Shown: positions 27,513-35,821, numbered from the stretch's first letter. The stretch is 64,000 nt of DNA from Polyangium sp. y55x31 (GCF_029946505.1 NZ_JARZHG010000001.1:310001-374000), one strand, 5' to 3'. Numbers and translations: made by a program. The notes: generated by a model not told the origin, from the letters alone.

Positions 27513-28313
27513 ATGAGGAACGTGAAGCAGATCCTGGTCGCTTTGGGGCTCGTGGCGTTCTTGGCCGGCTGCAGCGACGGCGGTAACGAAAACACGGGCG
27601 GCGCAGGCGGCGAAGGCGGCGCGGGCGGCAGCGGCGGCGCGGGCGGCGCGGGTGGCAGCGGCGGCGCGGGTGGCAGCGGCGGCGTCGATCTGCAGGCCCT
27701 CTACAAGGCTGCCGTCGTTGATGCCTCCGACCCGGAGGCGAGCGAGATCTCCGACAAGCTGACGGAGATCCGCCCGGACAACGGCGAGCTCGTGCTCGAC
27801 GCGAACGGTCGGGTGAAGATGGTCACCTGGACCTCGTACACGGGCTACGACGCGCTCGTCGGCATGGAGACGAACCTCGCCGTGGAGGTGTGGGTCACGG
27901 CGGCGCCGAAGCTCGCGGACTTCTGCAAGGCGACGGGCCTCAAGGGCGCGGACCTCGACCTCCGGCTGGAGCAGCTCCTCGGCCTTCCGCCCGGGAACGG
28001 CAAGACCCGCGTCGTCGAGCTCTGGGTCCCGATGAACAGCATGTTCCGGCCCTCGCCCGATCCCGAGATCGACGACAACGTCGCGGAGCTCGACTTCCCC
28101 GCCGGCACGCCGCAGGCGCACATCGACTGGATCACCAACCTGCGAATGACCTCGTACGGGGACCCCGGGTATCCCTGGACCCAGCTCGGCTACACCTACG
28201 ACTGGCTCCCGGGCGGGTCGAGCGAGGTCGGCCTGAGCGAGTTCGTCATCAACAAGGGAACGATGGTCGCGGTGGCGGCGGTGACGGGCCAGGAAGAGTA
28301 CTGCACGCCGTAG
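27513..28313 (+). CDS. Lipoprotein with Gly/Ser linker
   Basis: A 266-aa lipoprotein with lipobox VAFLAGC (Cys about 20), a GGAGG/SGGAGG linker (about residues 28-57) and a ~200-residue exported domain (blocks VEVWVTAAPKLADFCKATG, VELWVPMNSMFRPSPDPEI). Architecture matches the lipoprotein at 22867 but the folded domains differ. GAGGAGAGG precedes the ATG. Function unknown. Repeat element copy B begins 8 bp after the stop. Confidence 0.82.
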   Translation: MRNVKQILVALGLVAFLAGCSDGGNENTGGAGGEGGAGGSGGAGGAGGSGGAGGSGGVDLQALYKAAVVDASDPEASEISDKLTEIRPDNGELVLDANGRVKMVTWTSYTGYDALVGMETNLAVEVWVTAAPKLADFCKATGLKGADLDLRLEQLLGLPPGNGKTRVVELWVPMNSMFRPSPDPEIDDNVAELDFPAGTPQAHIDWITNLRMTSYGDPGYPWTQLGYTYDWLPGGSSEVGLSEFVINKGTMVAVAAVTGQEEYCTP

Positions 28314-28320
28314 TCGGGGA

Positions 28321-28636
28321 GGCGCCTCGCTGGGGCGTTGCCCCAGGCCCCACCGGGGCTATCCGCCCCTGGACCCGGACCAGCGCAAGCGCTGGACTCG
28401 GGGTCGATGAACTGCGCGATGCGCAGTTCATCGAACAGGCCGCATCAAGACCGGCTACGACCCTGCCAATCGAGACAGCCACGCTGCCGTCTCGACGGGC
28501 AACGCTGTCCCCCAACGGGCCCGTTGGAAGAACTGCGCACCGCGCAGTTCTTCCACCCACGGTCCAGGCCGTGCCTGGTCCGGGTCGAGGGGCGGATAGC
28601 CCCCGCGGGGTCCGGGGCAGCGCCCCGGCGCGACGT
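28321..28636. repeat. Palindromic element, copy B
   Basis: About 316 bp between convergent genes: 8 bp after the lipoprotein stop and 30 bp from the Ser/Thr kinase stop. It has the same hairpin order as the other copies. The right-arm stem reads CCAGGC/GCCTGG (CCAGCGC/GCGCTGG in copies C and D), again a paired change. Distal stem GGAAGAACTGCGC/GCGCAGTTCTTCC with loop ACC. Confidence 0.87.
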
Positions 28637-28666
28637 CCCCAAGCGACACACTTCCGTTCCTGCGCG

Positions 28667-30328
28667 CTAGCCCCACGTCCGCAAGAGGAACAGCCCCACC
28701 ACGATCACCACGAGCGCGACCGCGATCCCCCAGACGAGGCGCGCTCGGCTCTCATCGCCCCGCTTCAGCGCGGCCCGCGAGCTGCGCGGGGCGACCACCT
28801 CGATCTCCCGACGCCCCGGTTTGTCTCCTGCCCCCGGCGGCAGATCCTTCTTTTCCCCGAGCACCCGCAGCCACTCGGCGAGCGCGCCGATCTCGCGCGT
28901 GATCTGGTCGAGCTGCGTCTCCGTGTTGTCAGCGATCGTCCGCAGCACGGCCGGCTCGGCCTCGCCTCGCTGCTCCTGCGCCTCGCGCAGGATCGCGCCG
29001 AGGAGCGAGAGCCGCTCCAGCACCTCGCGCATCGGGGTCATCTTGTCGCGCAGGCTCGTCACCTTGCGGGCGAGGCCGTCGATCCGGCCGAGCGCATCCT
29101 CCAGATCGCGCAGCCGCTCCTGCTGGTAGGACGCGACGAACGCCTCCAGCGCCTTGCGCATGTCGTTCGCCGCGGAGAACCGCTCCTCGGCCTCGAATGC
29201 GAGCGCCTTGACGAGCACGTGGTAGAGCCCCTCCGGCATGTACGCGGGCCGCGCGGGCGGCTCGTGCAAGAGCTTGGCGCGCCGCTCGATGATCTCGTGC
29301 ACGCGCCCGTCGGTCGTCGCCGGGTACGGGACCGAGCCCGTCGCGAGCTCCCACAGGACCGACCCGATCGAGTGCAGATCCGACGCGGCGCCGATCTTCT
29401 CGCCCGTCGACTGCTCGGGGCTCATGTACGCGGCCGTTCCCGCCGTGCCGGGCATGCCCACGAGCGAGAGCGAATCGCTCTCGCCCTGCACCTGATCGAA
29501 GGCCCAGAGCCCGAGGTCGGTGATCTTGACGTCGTAGCCCTCGCGCTCCGGCACGTACCGCACGAAGATGTTCGCGGGCGTCAGATCGCGGTGCACGATG
29601 CGGTGGAAGTGCATCTTGGCCACGCCGCGCAGCACGGCGATGCCGATGCGGGCCACCTGCGCCGGCGGCAAGCGGCGCTCGATCGCGGGGAGCGAGGCCA
29701 CGACCTCGGCGAGCGTCTGCCAGGGGACGTACTCGAGCGCGAGGTAGGCCGGCGCGACGTCGTCGAAGCCGAGGACGTCCACGAAGAACTGCTTGTGCTG
29801 CGCGAGCATCTGCGCCGCGGCGACCTCGCGGCGGAACATCTCCTTGAGCGACGCTTCGAGCTCCGGGGCGCCCTTCTGGATGACCTTCACCGCGACCCAG
29901 GGCCGGTCCTTCGAGGCCTGATCGTAGGCCCGGAAGACCGCGCCCATGCCGCCGCGGCCGAGCAGCTCGACGAAGAGGAAGCGGCCGCGCACGACGTAGG
30001 GCATCGCGGCCCAGCCCTCCGCGGGGCGCGGGCGCTCGCAGGCGCAGGAGAGCTGCGAGCCATCGGTGAACGTCCGCCAGCACTCGTCGCAGACGAAGAG
30101 CAGCGGCGCGGCGCCGGCCGGGGTCGCGGTGACGGAGGGCGGCGGGCCGTCGTAGAGGTGGCCGACGCCGGGGATGGCCTCGTTGCGGAAGAAGGGCGAC
30201 GACTGGGCGCGGGGCGCGAGGGGCCGGCCGCGCACCGTGGGCGCGGGGCGGCTCGGAGGTGGGCTCACCACCGCGGCGCCGCCCTCGTCCGCCGGCTTTC
30301 GCTCGTCCTCGCCCTTGTCGGTCGTCAC
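28667..30328 (-). CDS. Ser/Thr protein kinase with N-terminal Cys motif and C-terminal membrane anchor
   Basis: A 553-aa Hanks-type kinase. N-terminal ~75 disordered residues; a CDEC...CAC cysteine group (about 80-97) that may bind zinc; kinase domain with glycine loop LGRGGMGAVF, catalytic Lys in VAVKVIQK, HRDLTPAN and DLG in place of DFG; then PGTAGTAAYMSPE. The kinase therefore looks active. A coiled-coil region (about 385-475) is followed by one membrane helix at the very end (LVWGIAVALVVIVVGLFLL), so it is a tail-anchored cytoplasmic enzyme. GTG at 30328 preferred; a GTG at 30379 is in frame upstream. Targets unknown. Confidence 0.9.
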   Translation of the reverse strand: MTTDKGEDERKPADEGGAAVVSPPPSRPAPTVRGRPLAPRAQSSPFFRNEAIPGVGHLYDGPPPSVTATPAGAAPLLFVCDECWRTFTDGSQLSCACERPRPAEGWAAMPYVVRGRFLFVELLGRGGMGAVFRAYDQASKDRPWVAVKVIQKGAPELEASLKEMFRREVAAAQMLAQHKQFFVDVLGFDDVAPAYLALEYVPWQTLAEVVASLPAIERRLPPAQVARIGIAVLRGVAKMHFHRIVHRDLTPANIFVRYVPEREGYDVKITDLGLWAFDQVQGESDSLSLVGMPGTAGTAAYMSPEQSTGEKIGAASDLHSIGSVLWELATGSVPYPATTDGRVHEIIERRAKLLHEPPARPAYMPEGLYHVLVKALAFEAEERFSAANDMRKALEAFVASYQQERLRDLEDALGRIDGLARKVTSLRDKMTPMREVLERLSLLGAILREAQEQRGEAEPAVLRTIADNTETQLDQITREIGALAEWLRVLGEKKDLPPGAGDKPGRREIEVVAPRSSRAALKRGDESRARLVWGIAVALVVIVVGLFLLRTWG

Positions 30329-30413
30329 GGTCTCCGCGCCTCGCGGGCCGAGTATCTCTTGGCCTCCGGCAGAAAGCACGGGCGTTTTTCCCCGTGCGCC
30401 GCGCGCAGCGAGG

Positions 30414-31118
30414 TCAGGAGCGCGCGAGCCGGAACGACGGATCGTACGCGGAGAGCGGCGGATACGCGATCGGCGCGGTCGCGTCCCAGGCGAGCAAGCG
30501 CTCTCGATAGGCGGCGAGCGTGCGCACGCGATCTTGCTCGGTGCTACGCGCCGGCGCCCACGCGACGAAGGGCGGCAGCACGTCGAAGCCCACGTAGCGG
30601 AAGACGCCCTGGTTGACGGGCGCGAGCAGCATGTTCATGTCGCCGGCGAGGCCCGTCTCCTCGTACATCGTCGCGGGCCCGCCCGTGGTGACGGAGGCCA
30701 TCGCGCGCTTGCCGCGCATCGTGCCGTGGTCGTACCAGCGCCCCGCGCCGTAGACGCGCTGGAAGGCGAAGACGCGATCCACCCAGCCCTTCAGGATCGC
30801 GGGCATCGAGAACCACCACATCGGGAACTGGAAGATCAGGGCGTCGCAGGCGAAGAGTTTTTCCATCTCCGCCTGGACCTCGGGCACGAAGCCGTTCGTC
30901 TCGACCGCGTGGGCCTCTTCGACCTGCTGCTTGAAGACGCTGGGGTCCTTGCGGCGCGTGAAGTTGTGCGGCCCCGAGACGGGATTCCAGCCCATCGCGT
31001 AGAGATCCGACACGACGACGTCGTGCCCCCCGCCCTCGAACGTCTCGACGGCGAGGCGCGTCATCGCGGCGTTGAAGCTCTTCGGCTCCGGGTGCGCGTG
31101 AACGATGAACACCTTCAT
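30414..31118 (-). CDS. NAD(P)H dehydrogenase (quinone)-like flavodoxin-fold oxidoreductase
   Basis: A 234-aa flavodoxin-fold protein with MKVFIVHAHPEPKSFNAAM at the N-terminus (FMN/FAD phosphate loop), FQFPMWWFSMPAILKGWVDRVF, and TTGGPATMYEETG. These match the NQO/MdaB/KefF family, which reduces quinones with NAD(P)H to limit redox cycling. GAAGGAG lies 8-14 nt upstream of the ATG. The next upstream gene on the same strand is an ornithine-cyclodeaminase-family protein 59 bp away, so the two may be one unit. Confidence 0.9.
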   Translation of the reverse strand: MKVFIVHAHPEPKSFNAAMTRLAVETFEGGGHDVVVSDLYAMGWNPVSGPHNFTRRKDPSVFKQQVEEAHAVETNGFVPEVQAEMEKLFACDALIFQFPMWWFSMPAILKGWVDRVFAFQRVYGAGRWYDHGTMRGKRAMASVTTGGPATMYEETGLAGDMNMLLAPVNQGVFRYVGFDVLPPFVAWAPARSTEQDRVRTLAAYRERLLAWDATAPIAYPPLSAYDPSFRLARS

Positions 31119-31177
31119 GGCGTGGCGCTCCTTCAAAGAAAGACGGCGACCCCCCCGGGGGCGCCACGCGCATCGTA

Positions 31178-32146
31178 TCAGCGGAAAAAGTCGAAGCCCG
31201 TCCCGACCCCGCGTTCGCGCGCGGCCGCATGCACGACCCGCGCGAGCGCGACGTCTTGCACGGCGAGCCCCGTCGAATCGAACACGGTGATCCGCGCGCC
31301 CTCGCGTCCCGGTCGCTTGCCCGCGAGGACCTCGCCGAGCGTCGCGTGGATCTGCTCGCGGCGGAGCAGGCCCGTTTCCAGGGGGACGTTCACCTCGCCG
31401 CTGTGCGTGGCCTGCTCCCAGTCGTCGATGACGACGCGACCCTCGACGAGGATCGCGGGATCGAGCTCCTGCTTGCCGTGCGCATCCGCGCCGATGGCAT
31501 TCACGTGCGCGCCGTCCTTCACCCAGGCGCGCTTCACGACGGGCGCGCGCGCGGGCGTCGAGGCATTCACCACGTCCGCGCCCGAGGCCTCCTCGATCGA
31601 CACGACGCGGCCACGCGCCTCCTCGGCGAAGGCGCGCGCGGCGTGCTCGGAGACGTCGGCGCAGAGGACCTCGAACGTGTCGCCATAAACCGCGCGATGC
31701 GCTTCGAGCAGCGTGCGCGCCTGCACGCCGCACCCGACGAACCCCACGGTCTTCGGCGGGCGCGGGGCGAGGTGCTTCGAGGCGATCGCGGCGGCGGCGC
31801 CGGTGCGCACGGCCGTGAGGAGCGTGGCATCCATGACGGCGAGGGGCAGCGCGGTCGCGGGATCGGTGAGGATGTACATGCCCATGACGGCGGGCAGATC
31901 GAAGCGCGCGGGGTTCTCCGGGTGGGAGTTCACCCACTTGACGCCCGCGGCGCCGTCCACGTACGCGGGCATGGCGCGCAGGTCGCCGTGGTAGGCGTCG
32001 AGCTCGAGGTAGACCTTCGGCGGCATGAGCGCGCGGCCTTCGCCATGCGCGGCGAAGGCGGCTTCGACCGCGGCGATGGCGGCATCCATCGAGAGGAGCG
32101 AGCGGACGTCGGAGCGCGAGAGAAGGATGGTTGCGTGCGGAGGCAT
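31178..32146 (-). CDS. Ornithine cyclodeaminase / mu-crystallin family protein
   Basis: A 322-aa protein with the family blocks MPPKVYLELDAYHGDLRAMPAY, GVKWVNSHPENP, LTAVRTGAAAAIASKHLA and the NAD-binding loop GFVGCGVQART, then VNASTPAR and GADAHGKQELD. Members include ornithine cyclodeaminase, alanine dehydrogenase and ketimine reductases; I cannot decide between them from motifs. ATG at 32146 (MPPHATILL) chosen. Divergent from the NTPase gene. Confidence 0.88.
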   Translation of the reverse strand: MPPHATILLSRSDVRSLLSMDAAIAAVEAAFAAHGEGRALMPPKVYLELDAYHGDLRAMPAYVDGAAGVKWVNSHPENPARFDLPAVMGMYILTDPATALPLAVMDATLLTAVRTGAAAAIASKHLAPRPPKTVGFVGCGVQARTLLEAHRAVYGDTFEVLCADVSEHAARAFAEEARGRVVSIEEASGADVVNASTPARAPVVKRAWVKDGAHVNAIGADAHGKQELDPAILVEGRVVIDDWEQATHSGEVNVPLETGLLRREQIHATLGEVLAGKRPGREGARITVFDSTGLAVQDVALARVVHAAARERGVGTGFDFFR

Positions 32147-32238
32147 GGGCAGGCGGGCGGTATAGATCAGCGCGCGGCTTGCTTCCATCGTCTGGCGAGC
32201 GAGGGTTCCGCAGAGAACACAGGCGCGAGCAGGGGAGC

Positions 32239-33600
32239 ATGGTAATCTCGGCGTCGATGAGCCCTCCGGATCCCTCCCGCAGCCTCGTCGTCTCGTCGCG
32301 TGCCTTCGAGCATCCGGCCAAGACGCTCGACGATGCTGTACGGCTCTGCGACCCGTTCACGCCGCTGCATCCGAAGGAGGACGAGGATCTTCGCCAGGAT
32401 CTCCAGAGCGTCCGCGGCGGCGACCGCCTGGCGCTGGTCGCGCGCAGCATCCGGCGGGCGGGGGGTGTCCCCACGTTGCACCTCCTGAGCGGCCACCTCG
32501 GCAGCGGCAAGACGACGGAGCTCTTGCGCATGCAGCGGCGCCTCGCGTCCGCGGAGGGCGGGGGCTCGCCGGTCGCGACGCTTTTCCTCGACGCCGACCA
32601 TATGCTCGACCGCACGAGCGTCGACCTCGAGGACATCCTGCTCGCGCTCTGGGGCCTCGTGTACGAGCAGCACCCCGCGGCAGCCGCGAAGGTGCTCGTG
32701 CCGCTCTGGAAGAAGCAGATCGGCGATAGCCTGGGGACGGTCGTCAAGAACCTGCCGAGCGGCATTCCCCAGGCGATCCAGAAGGCGCTCGATTACATCC
32801 GCGTCCAGGGCATCGAGCAAAAGCAGGTGGTGCGCGCGTCCCTCGCGTCCGTGGTCCCCGCGCTCATCGAGGGCTTGAACCAGGCGTTCCAGACGATCCG
32901 CGAGACGCCTCCATTCGACACGTCGGAGCCGCTCGTGGTGCTCATCGACAACCTCGAAAAGCTCTCCGAGGGCCAGCGCGCGGGCGTGGAGCGGCTCTAC
33001 CTCGACCGCCTCGTCGCGTTGAAGGGGCTCGACGCGCACCTCGTGCTGACGGTGCCGCTGTATCTCTGTTATGCCGCGGCCGGGGCCGGCCTGATCGGGC
33101 TTTACGGGGGCAAGGTCGTCGTCTTGCCGATGATCGAGGTGAGCAAGCGGGTAGCGCAGGGCGGCGGCGACAATCCCCTCGGCTTGCGCGCGATGGTGGA
33201 GCTCTTGCAGCGCCGCGTGCGGTTCGATCTGCTTTTCGAGGAGGGCGATCAGGCGGCGCTGCGGATCGCGCAGGCCTCGGGCGGGTGCATTCGCCATGCG
33301 CTTCGGATCGTGCTCGACGCGGTGAACGAGCACGACGATCCGCCGGTGACGGCGACGTCGGTGAACCGCTCGATGGCGGGCGTGCAGGCCGATTTCGAAC
33401 GCGCCCTGCCCGAGCCTTACGTGCCCGTCCTCAGGCACGTGGCGAAGACGAACCGGTTCCCGGACGATTGCAAGGAAGAGGTGAAGCGTGATCTGTTGCG
33501 CCACCTCTTCGTGCTCGAATACCAGAACGGCGATCCCGAGCCCTGGTGGGCCGTGCATCCGCTGGTCCAGACATGTCGGAAGTTCCGCGAGCACAATTGA
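32239..33600 (+). CDS. P-loop NTPase (AAA/STAND-like)
   Basis: A 453-aa ATPase with Walker A GHLGSGKTTEL (about residue 84) and Walker B VVLIDNLEKL (about 235), then a sensor/winged-helix-like C-terminal part (about 300-450). The N-terminal ~80 residues (DPFTPLHPKEDEDL) are conserved-looking but unassigned. No membrane segment. The next gene, a TPR protein, starts 28 bp inside this one, so they are made together; NTPase plus TPR pairs are a recurrent design of STAND-like signalling or defence modules, which is inference. GGGGAG lies just before ATG 32239; ATG 32257 is possible. Confidence 0.78.
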   Translation: MVISASMSPPDPSRSLVVSSRAFEHPAKTLDDAVRLCDPFTPLHPKEDEDLRQDLQSVRGGDRLALVARSIRRAGGVPTLHLLSGHLGSGKTTELLRMQRRLASAEGGGSPVATLFLDADHMLDRTSVDLEDILLALWGLVYEQHPAAAAKVLVPLWKKQIGDSLGTVVKNLPSGIPQAIQKALDYIRVQGIEQKQVVRASLASVVPALIEGLNQAFQTIRETPPFDTSEPLVVLIDNLEKLSEGQRAGVERLYLDRLVALKGLDAHLVLTVPLYLCYAAAGAGLIGLYGGKVVVLPMIEVSKRVAQGGGDNPLGLRAMVELLQRRVRFDLLFEEGDQAALRIAQASGGCIRHALRIVLDAVNEHDDPPVTATSVNRSMAGVQADFERALPEPYVPVLRHVAKTNRFPDDCKEEVKRDLLRHLFVLEYQNGDPEPWWAVHPLVQTCRKFREHN

Positions 33601-34982
33601 CCCGGCCGGGGCCGCTCGCGCGGCTCACGGAGGAATCGGAGCATCGCCTCGACGTGCTGCGGCGTGGGATGCGGCGCTCGAAGTCGTTCGCGCTCTTCGT
33701 GGTGCTGGCGTCGGACGCGGCGCGGGCGGAGGTGCTGTGGCGGCTCCGGGAATGGAGTGGTCGGGATGGGGTCCCGGAGCTTTTGTTTTTTTCGTGGAGG
33801 CAGGACGCGGCGCGGGAGCTGGATCGGTTTCTTGCGGCTGCCAATCGAGAGAGCCCACTGGCAGGAGCCGTGGTGCCGTATGCGGAAGTGCTGCTCGACG
33901 CGGAGGGAGGGCGGGCCCTCGCGGAGCTGAACATGGGCCGCGACATGCTCGGACGGCTCATTACGGGGCCGCTCGTGCTCGTGGTGCCGGCGTCGCGCGC
34001 GGGGGAGCTTGCGCGTGCGGCGGAGGATCTGTGGGACGTGCGGGCGGGGACCGTGGTCGTCGAGGCGGAAGCGGCGGCGGACGCGAAAGCGGACGCGAAA
34101 GCGGACGCGAAAGCGGACGTGGACGCGGGCGTGGACGCGGGCGTGGAGGGGCAAGCGAGCCATCTGCGAGAAATCGAGGCATCGGGGGAGGTTGCGCCGG
34201 GGGCACTCGTGGATGCCTGGGTGAGAATTGGTGATGCCTTTTTCAAGGCGACCTTGTACGACGAGGCAATACACGCTGCGAAGGAGGCGGAGCGTCTTGC
34301 GCGGGGGGTGGGATATACGGGAGGGCTCATCCACGCATTGGTCCTTCGTGCGGGCGTACTCGAAACGACCGGCCCGTTCGAGGAGAGCGTGAGGGTGTCG
34401 AGGGAAGCGCTGGCTCATTCTAGGGTCGTGGGAATGCGGGGGGTCGAGTCGGCCAGCCGCTTCATCCTGGCAAGAGCGTTGCGTCGCGGAGGCCAGTCCG
34501 AGGAAGCGCTGCAACACTTGGATGCAGCCCTCCACGACCTCGAAGGTATCGACATGCCCCGCGAACGCGCCTTCATCCTCGGCGAGATTGGCGACATCCT
34601 CCAAGCTCGCGGGCAGCTCGACGACGCCCTGCGCATCCAGAAAGAACAGCTTTCCATCTTCGAGCGCATCGGCGAGGATCGCGCGCGCGCCATGACCCTC
34701 GGCCGGATCGCCAACATCTTGCAGGCGCGCGGCCAGCTCGACGACGCCCTGCACATCCGGCAACAAGAGCAGCTCCCGGTCTTCGAGCGACTTGGCGACG
34801 TGCGCTCGCTCCTCGTCGCCCGTACGAACCTCGCCCAGGACCTCCTCACCCGCAACGCCCCCGGCGACCGCAACGAAGCCGCCCGCCTCCTCCGGCTCGC
34901 CCACGCGGAAGCGGAGAGGCTCGGCCTGCCGGAGGCGGAGCACATCCGCCAGATCCAGCAGAGCCACAACCTCCCCACTTGA
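33573..34982 (+). CDS. Tetratricopeptide-repeat protein coupled to the NTPase
   Basis: A 469-aa protein. An N-terminal alpha/beta domain of about 180 residues (SKSFALFVVLASDAARAEVL, ending at GTVVVEAEA) is followed by a low-complexity Ala-Asp-Lys stretch (about 169-192), then a series of about six TPR-like helical hairpins, including two near-identical units (ILQARGQLDDALRI... and ILQARGQLDDALHI...). Its start lies inside the NTPase gene and its stop overlaps the start of the heptad-repeat frame. TPR arrays bind partner proteins; the N-terminal domain may contact the NTPase (inference). Confidence 0.78.
   Translation: MSEVPRAQLTRPGPLARLTEESEHRLDVLRRGMRRSKSFALFVVLASDAARAEVLWRLREWSGRDGVPELLFFSWRQDAARELDRFLAAANRESPLAGAVVPYAEVLLDAEGGRALAELNMGRDMLGRLITGPLVLVVPASRAGELARAAEDLWDVRAGTVVVEAEAAADAKADAKADAKADVDAGVDAGVEGQASHLREIEASGEVAPGALVDAWVRIGDAFFKATLYDEAIHAAKEAERLARGVGYTGGLIHALVLRAGVLETTGPFEESVRVSREALAHSRVVGMRGVESASRFILARALRRGGQSEEALQHLDAALHDLEGIDMPRERAFILGEIGDILQARGQLDDALRIQKEQLSIFERIGEDRARAMTLGRIANILQARGQLDDALHIRQQEQLPVFERLGDVRSLLVARTNLAQDLLTRNAPGDRNEAARLLRLAHAEAERLGLPEAEHIRQIQQSHNLPT
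34077..34146 (+). repeat. 12-bp tandem repeats inside the TPR gene
   Basis: Units of the type GCGGACGCGAAA occur three times in a row and grade into GTGGACGCGGGC repeats, encoding the ADAKADAK...VDAGVDAG linker. In-frame length change by slippage is expected. Confidence 0.8.
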
Positions 34983-35215
34983 AAGCGCTCGCGCGGGTCC
35001 TGGTCGCCGGGCAGACAGCCCGCGACCTCCAGGCGAAGGTCGGCGACGTCAGGGCGGACGTGAGCGACCTCCGGGCGGACGTGAGCGACGTCCGGACGGA
35101 CGTGGGCAAGGTCCGGGCAGATGTGGGCGACGTCCGGGCAGACGTGGGCGACGTCCGGGCAGACGTGGGCGACGTCCGGGCGGAGGTCGAGGGACCTCCG
35201 GTCGTCGTTGCGTGA
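34979..35215 (+). CDS. Short heptad-repeat (coiled-coil) protein, possibly truncated by frameshift
   Basis: A 78-aa frame beginning with TTG that overlaps the TPR stop (TTGA). Residues 21-71 are seven near-perfect heptads V-(G/S)-D-V-R-(A/T)-D, with Val at positions a and d, which predicts a regular coiled coil. After the stop, coding-like sequence continues in two other frames (SLREHLGGMAELRPDVA near 35200-35260, then ERIELLADVMDRRSDLDELVPEVADLL near 35270-35350), suggesting a longer coiled-coil gene broken by frameshifts. TTG start is inferred from coupling. Confidence 0.5.
   Translation: MKALARVLVAGQTARDLQAKVGDVRADVSDLRADVSDVRTDVGKVRADVGDVRADVGDVRADVGDVRAEVEGPPVVVA
35039..35185 (+). repeat. 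Seven tandem 21-bp repeats
   Basis: Consensus GTGGGCGACGTCCGGGCAGAC; units 5 and 6 are identical and the outer units have diverged at a few bases. The unit is exactly seven codons, so copy-number change keeps the reading frame and the heptad register. Confidence 0.9.
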
Positions 35216-35365
35216 GCACCTGGGGGGGATGGCGGAGCTTCGGCCGGACGTCGCGGCATGTCCTGCCGGAGAGGATCGAGCTCCTGGCAGATGTGATGGA
35301 CCGCCGATCGGACCTGGATGAGCTCGTCCCGGAGGTGGCGGACCTCCTGTCGGAGGTCGATCGGC
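35216..35365 (+). pseudogene. Frameshifted remnant of the heptad-repeat gene
   Basis: No intact frame, but coiled-coil-like peptides continue on the plus strand in changing frames: LRSSLREHLGGMAELRPDV, then VLPERIELLADVMDRRSDL and VPEVADLLSEVDRRPVGG. This fits a decayed or slipped 3' half of the preceding frame. No promoter or RNA gene is seen in this stretch. Confidence 0.4.
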
Positions 35366-35399
35366 GTCCTGTCGGAGGTCATGTGACCTCCGACAGGAC
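35366..35399. repeat. Perfect 16-bp inverted repeat
   Basis: GTCCTGTCGGAGGTCA is followed after 2 nt by its exact complement. Part of the left half (CCTGTCGGAGGTC) also occurs 22 bp upstream as a direct repeat. It could be a terminator for the cassette or a relic of inversion/slippage. Confidence 0.85.
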
Positions 35400-35412
35400 G
35401 TCGACGTATCAC

Positions 35413-35440
35413 CGATCGGAGGTCGATCGACCTCCGATCG
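35413..35440. repeat. 28-bp perfect palindrome
   Basis: CGATCGGAGGTCGA joined directly to its reverse complement, with no spacer, 13 bp after the previous inverted repeat. It shares the GGAGGTC core with it. Spacer-free palindromes of this length form cruciforms and are usually unstable. Confidence 0.85.
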
Positions 35441-35526
35441 ATGATCCGTTGTGGGACCCCCGATGAACTTTTTGCCCCCCATCCCCGACTCGTGCTCTTC
35501 CATGTTGCAAGGGAGGACACCCATCC

Positions 35527-35805
35527 ATGCACCATCTGCCGTTCACGCCCCTCGGCGCGCTGGAGCTCGCGGGACGATTCGAGCGGCTCTCGCTCGGAGA
35601 AGGCGCGCGCGACGTCGAACCCGGCGGGGCCACGAGCGCCTCGGCGGCGATTCGATGGTGGGCGACGCGGTTCTGCGCCGTCTCCGCTGCTGGGTATTTC
35701 ACGGCGTACGATACGGCGCCCATCGAGGAGCCCGAGACGACGCAGTCCTGGCTCGGCATCCTGCGCGCGACGTTCCACGTGCCGGTGGAAAGACTCGTGC
35801 GCTGA
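35527..35805 (+). CDS. Small hypothetical protein
   Basis: A 92-aa frame starting MHHLPFTPLGALELAG with GGGAGG 10 nt upstream. It contains AIRWWATRFCAVSAAGYFTAYD and ends FHVPVERLVR. The composition and third-position GC look coding, but no family is recognised. It lies alone between the palindromes and element copy C, on the same strand as the NTPase cassette. Confidence 0.5.
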   Translation: MHHLPFTPLGALELAGRFERLSLGEGARDVEPGGATSASAAIRWWATRFCAVSAAGYFTAYDTAPIEEPETTQSWLGILRATFHVPVERLVR

Positions 35806-35821
35806 CCGAGAGACGAGAGAA

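Noticed and set aside
32131-32238. N-terminal extension of the P-loop NTPase
   Set aside because: Open frame but without ribosome site and with Arg/Gly-rich non-conserved composition; ATG 32239 with GGGGAG is preferred.
35039-35185. Possible CRISPR array
   Set aside because: Repeats are 21 bp, directly adjacent with no spacers, and encode a heptad coil.
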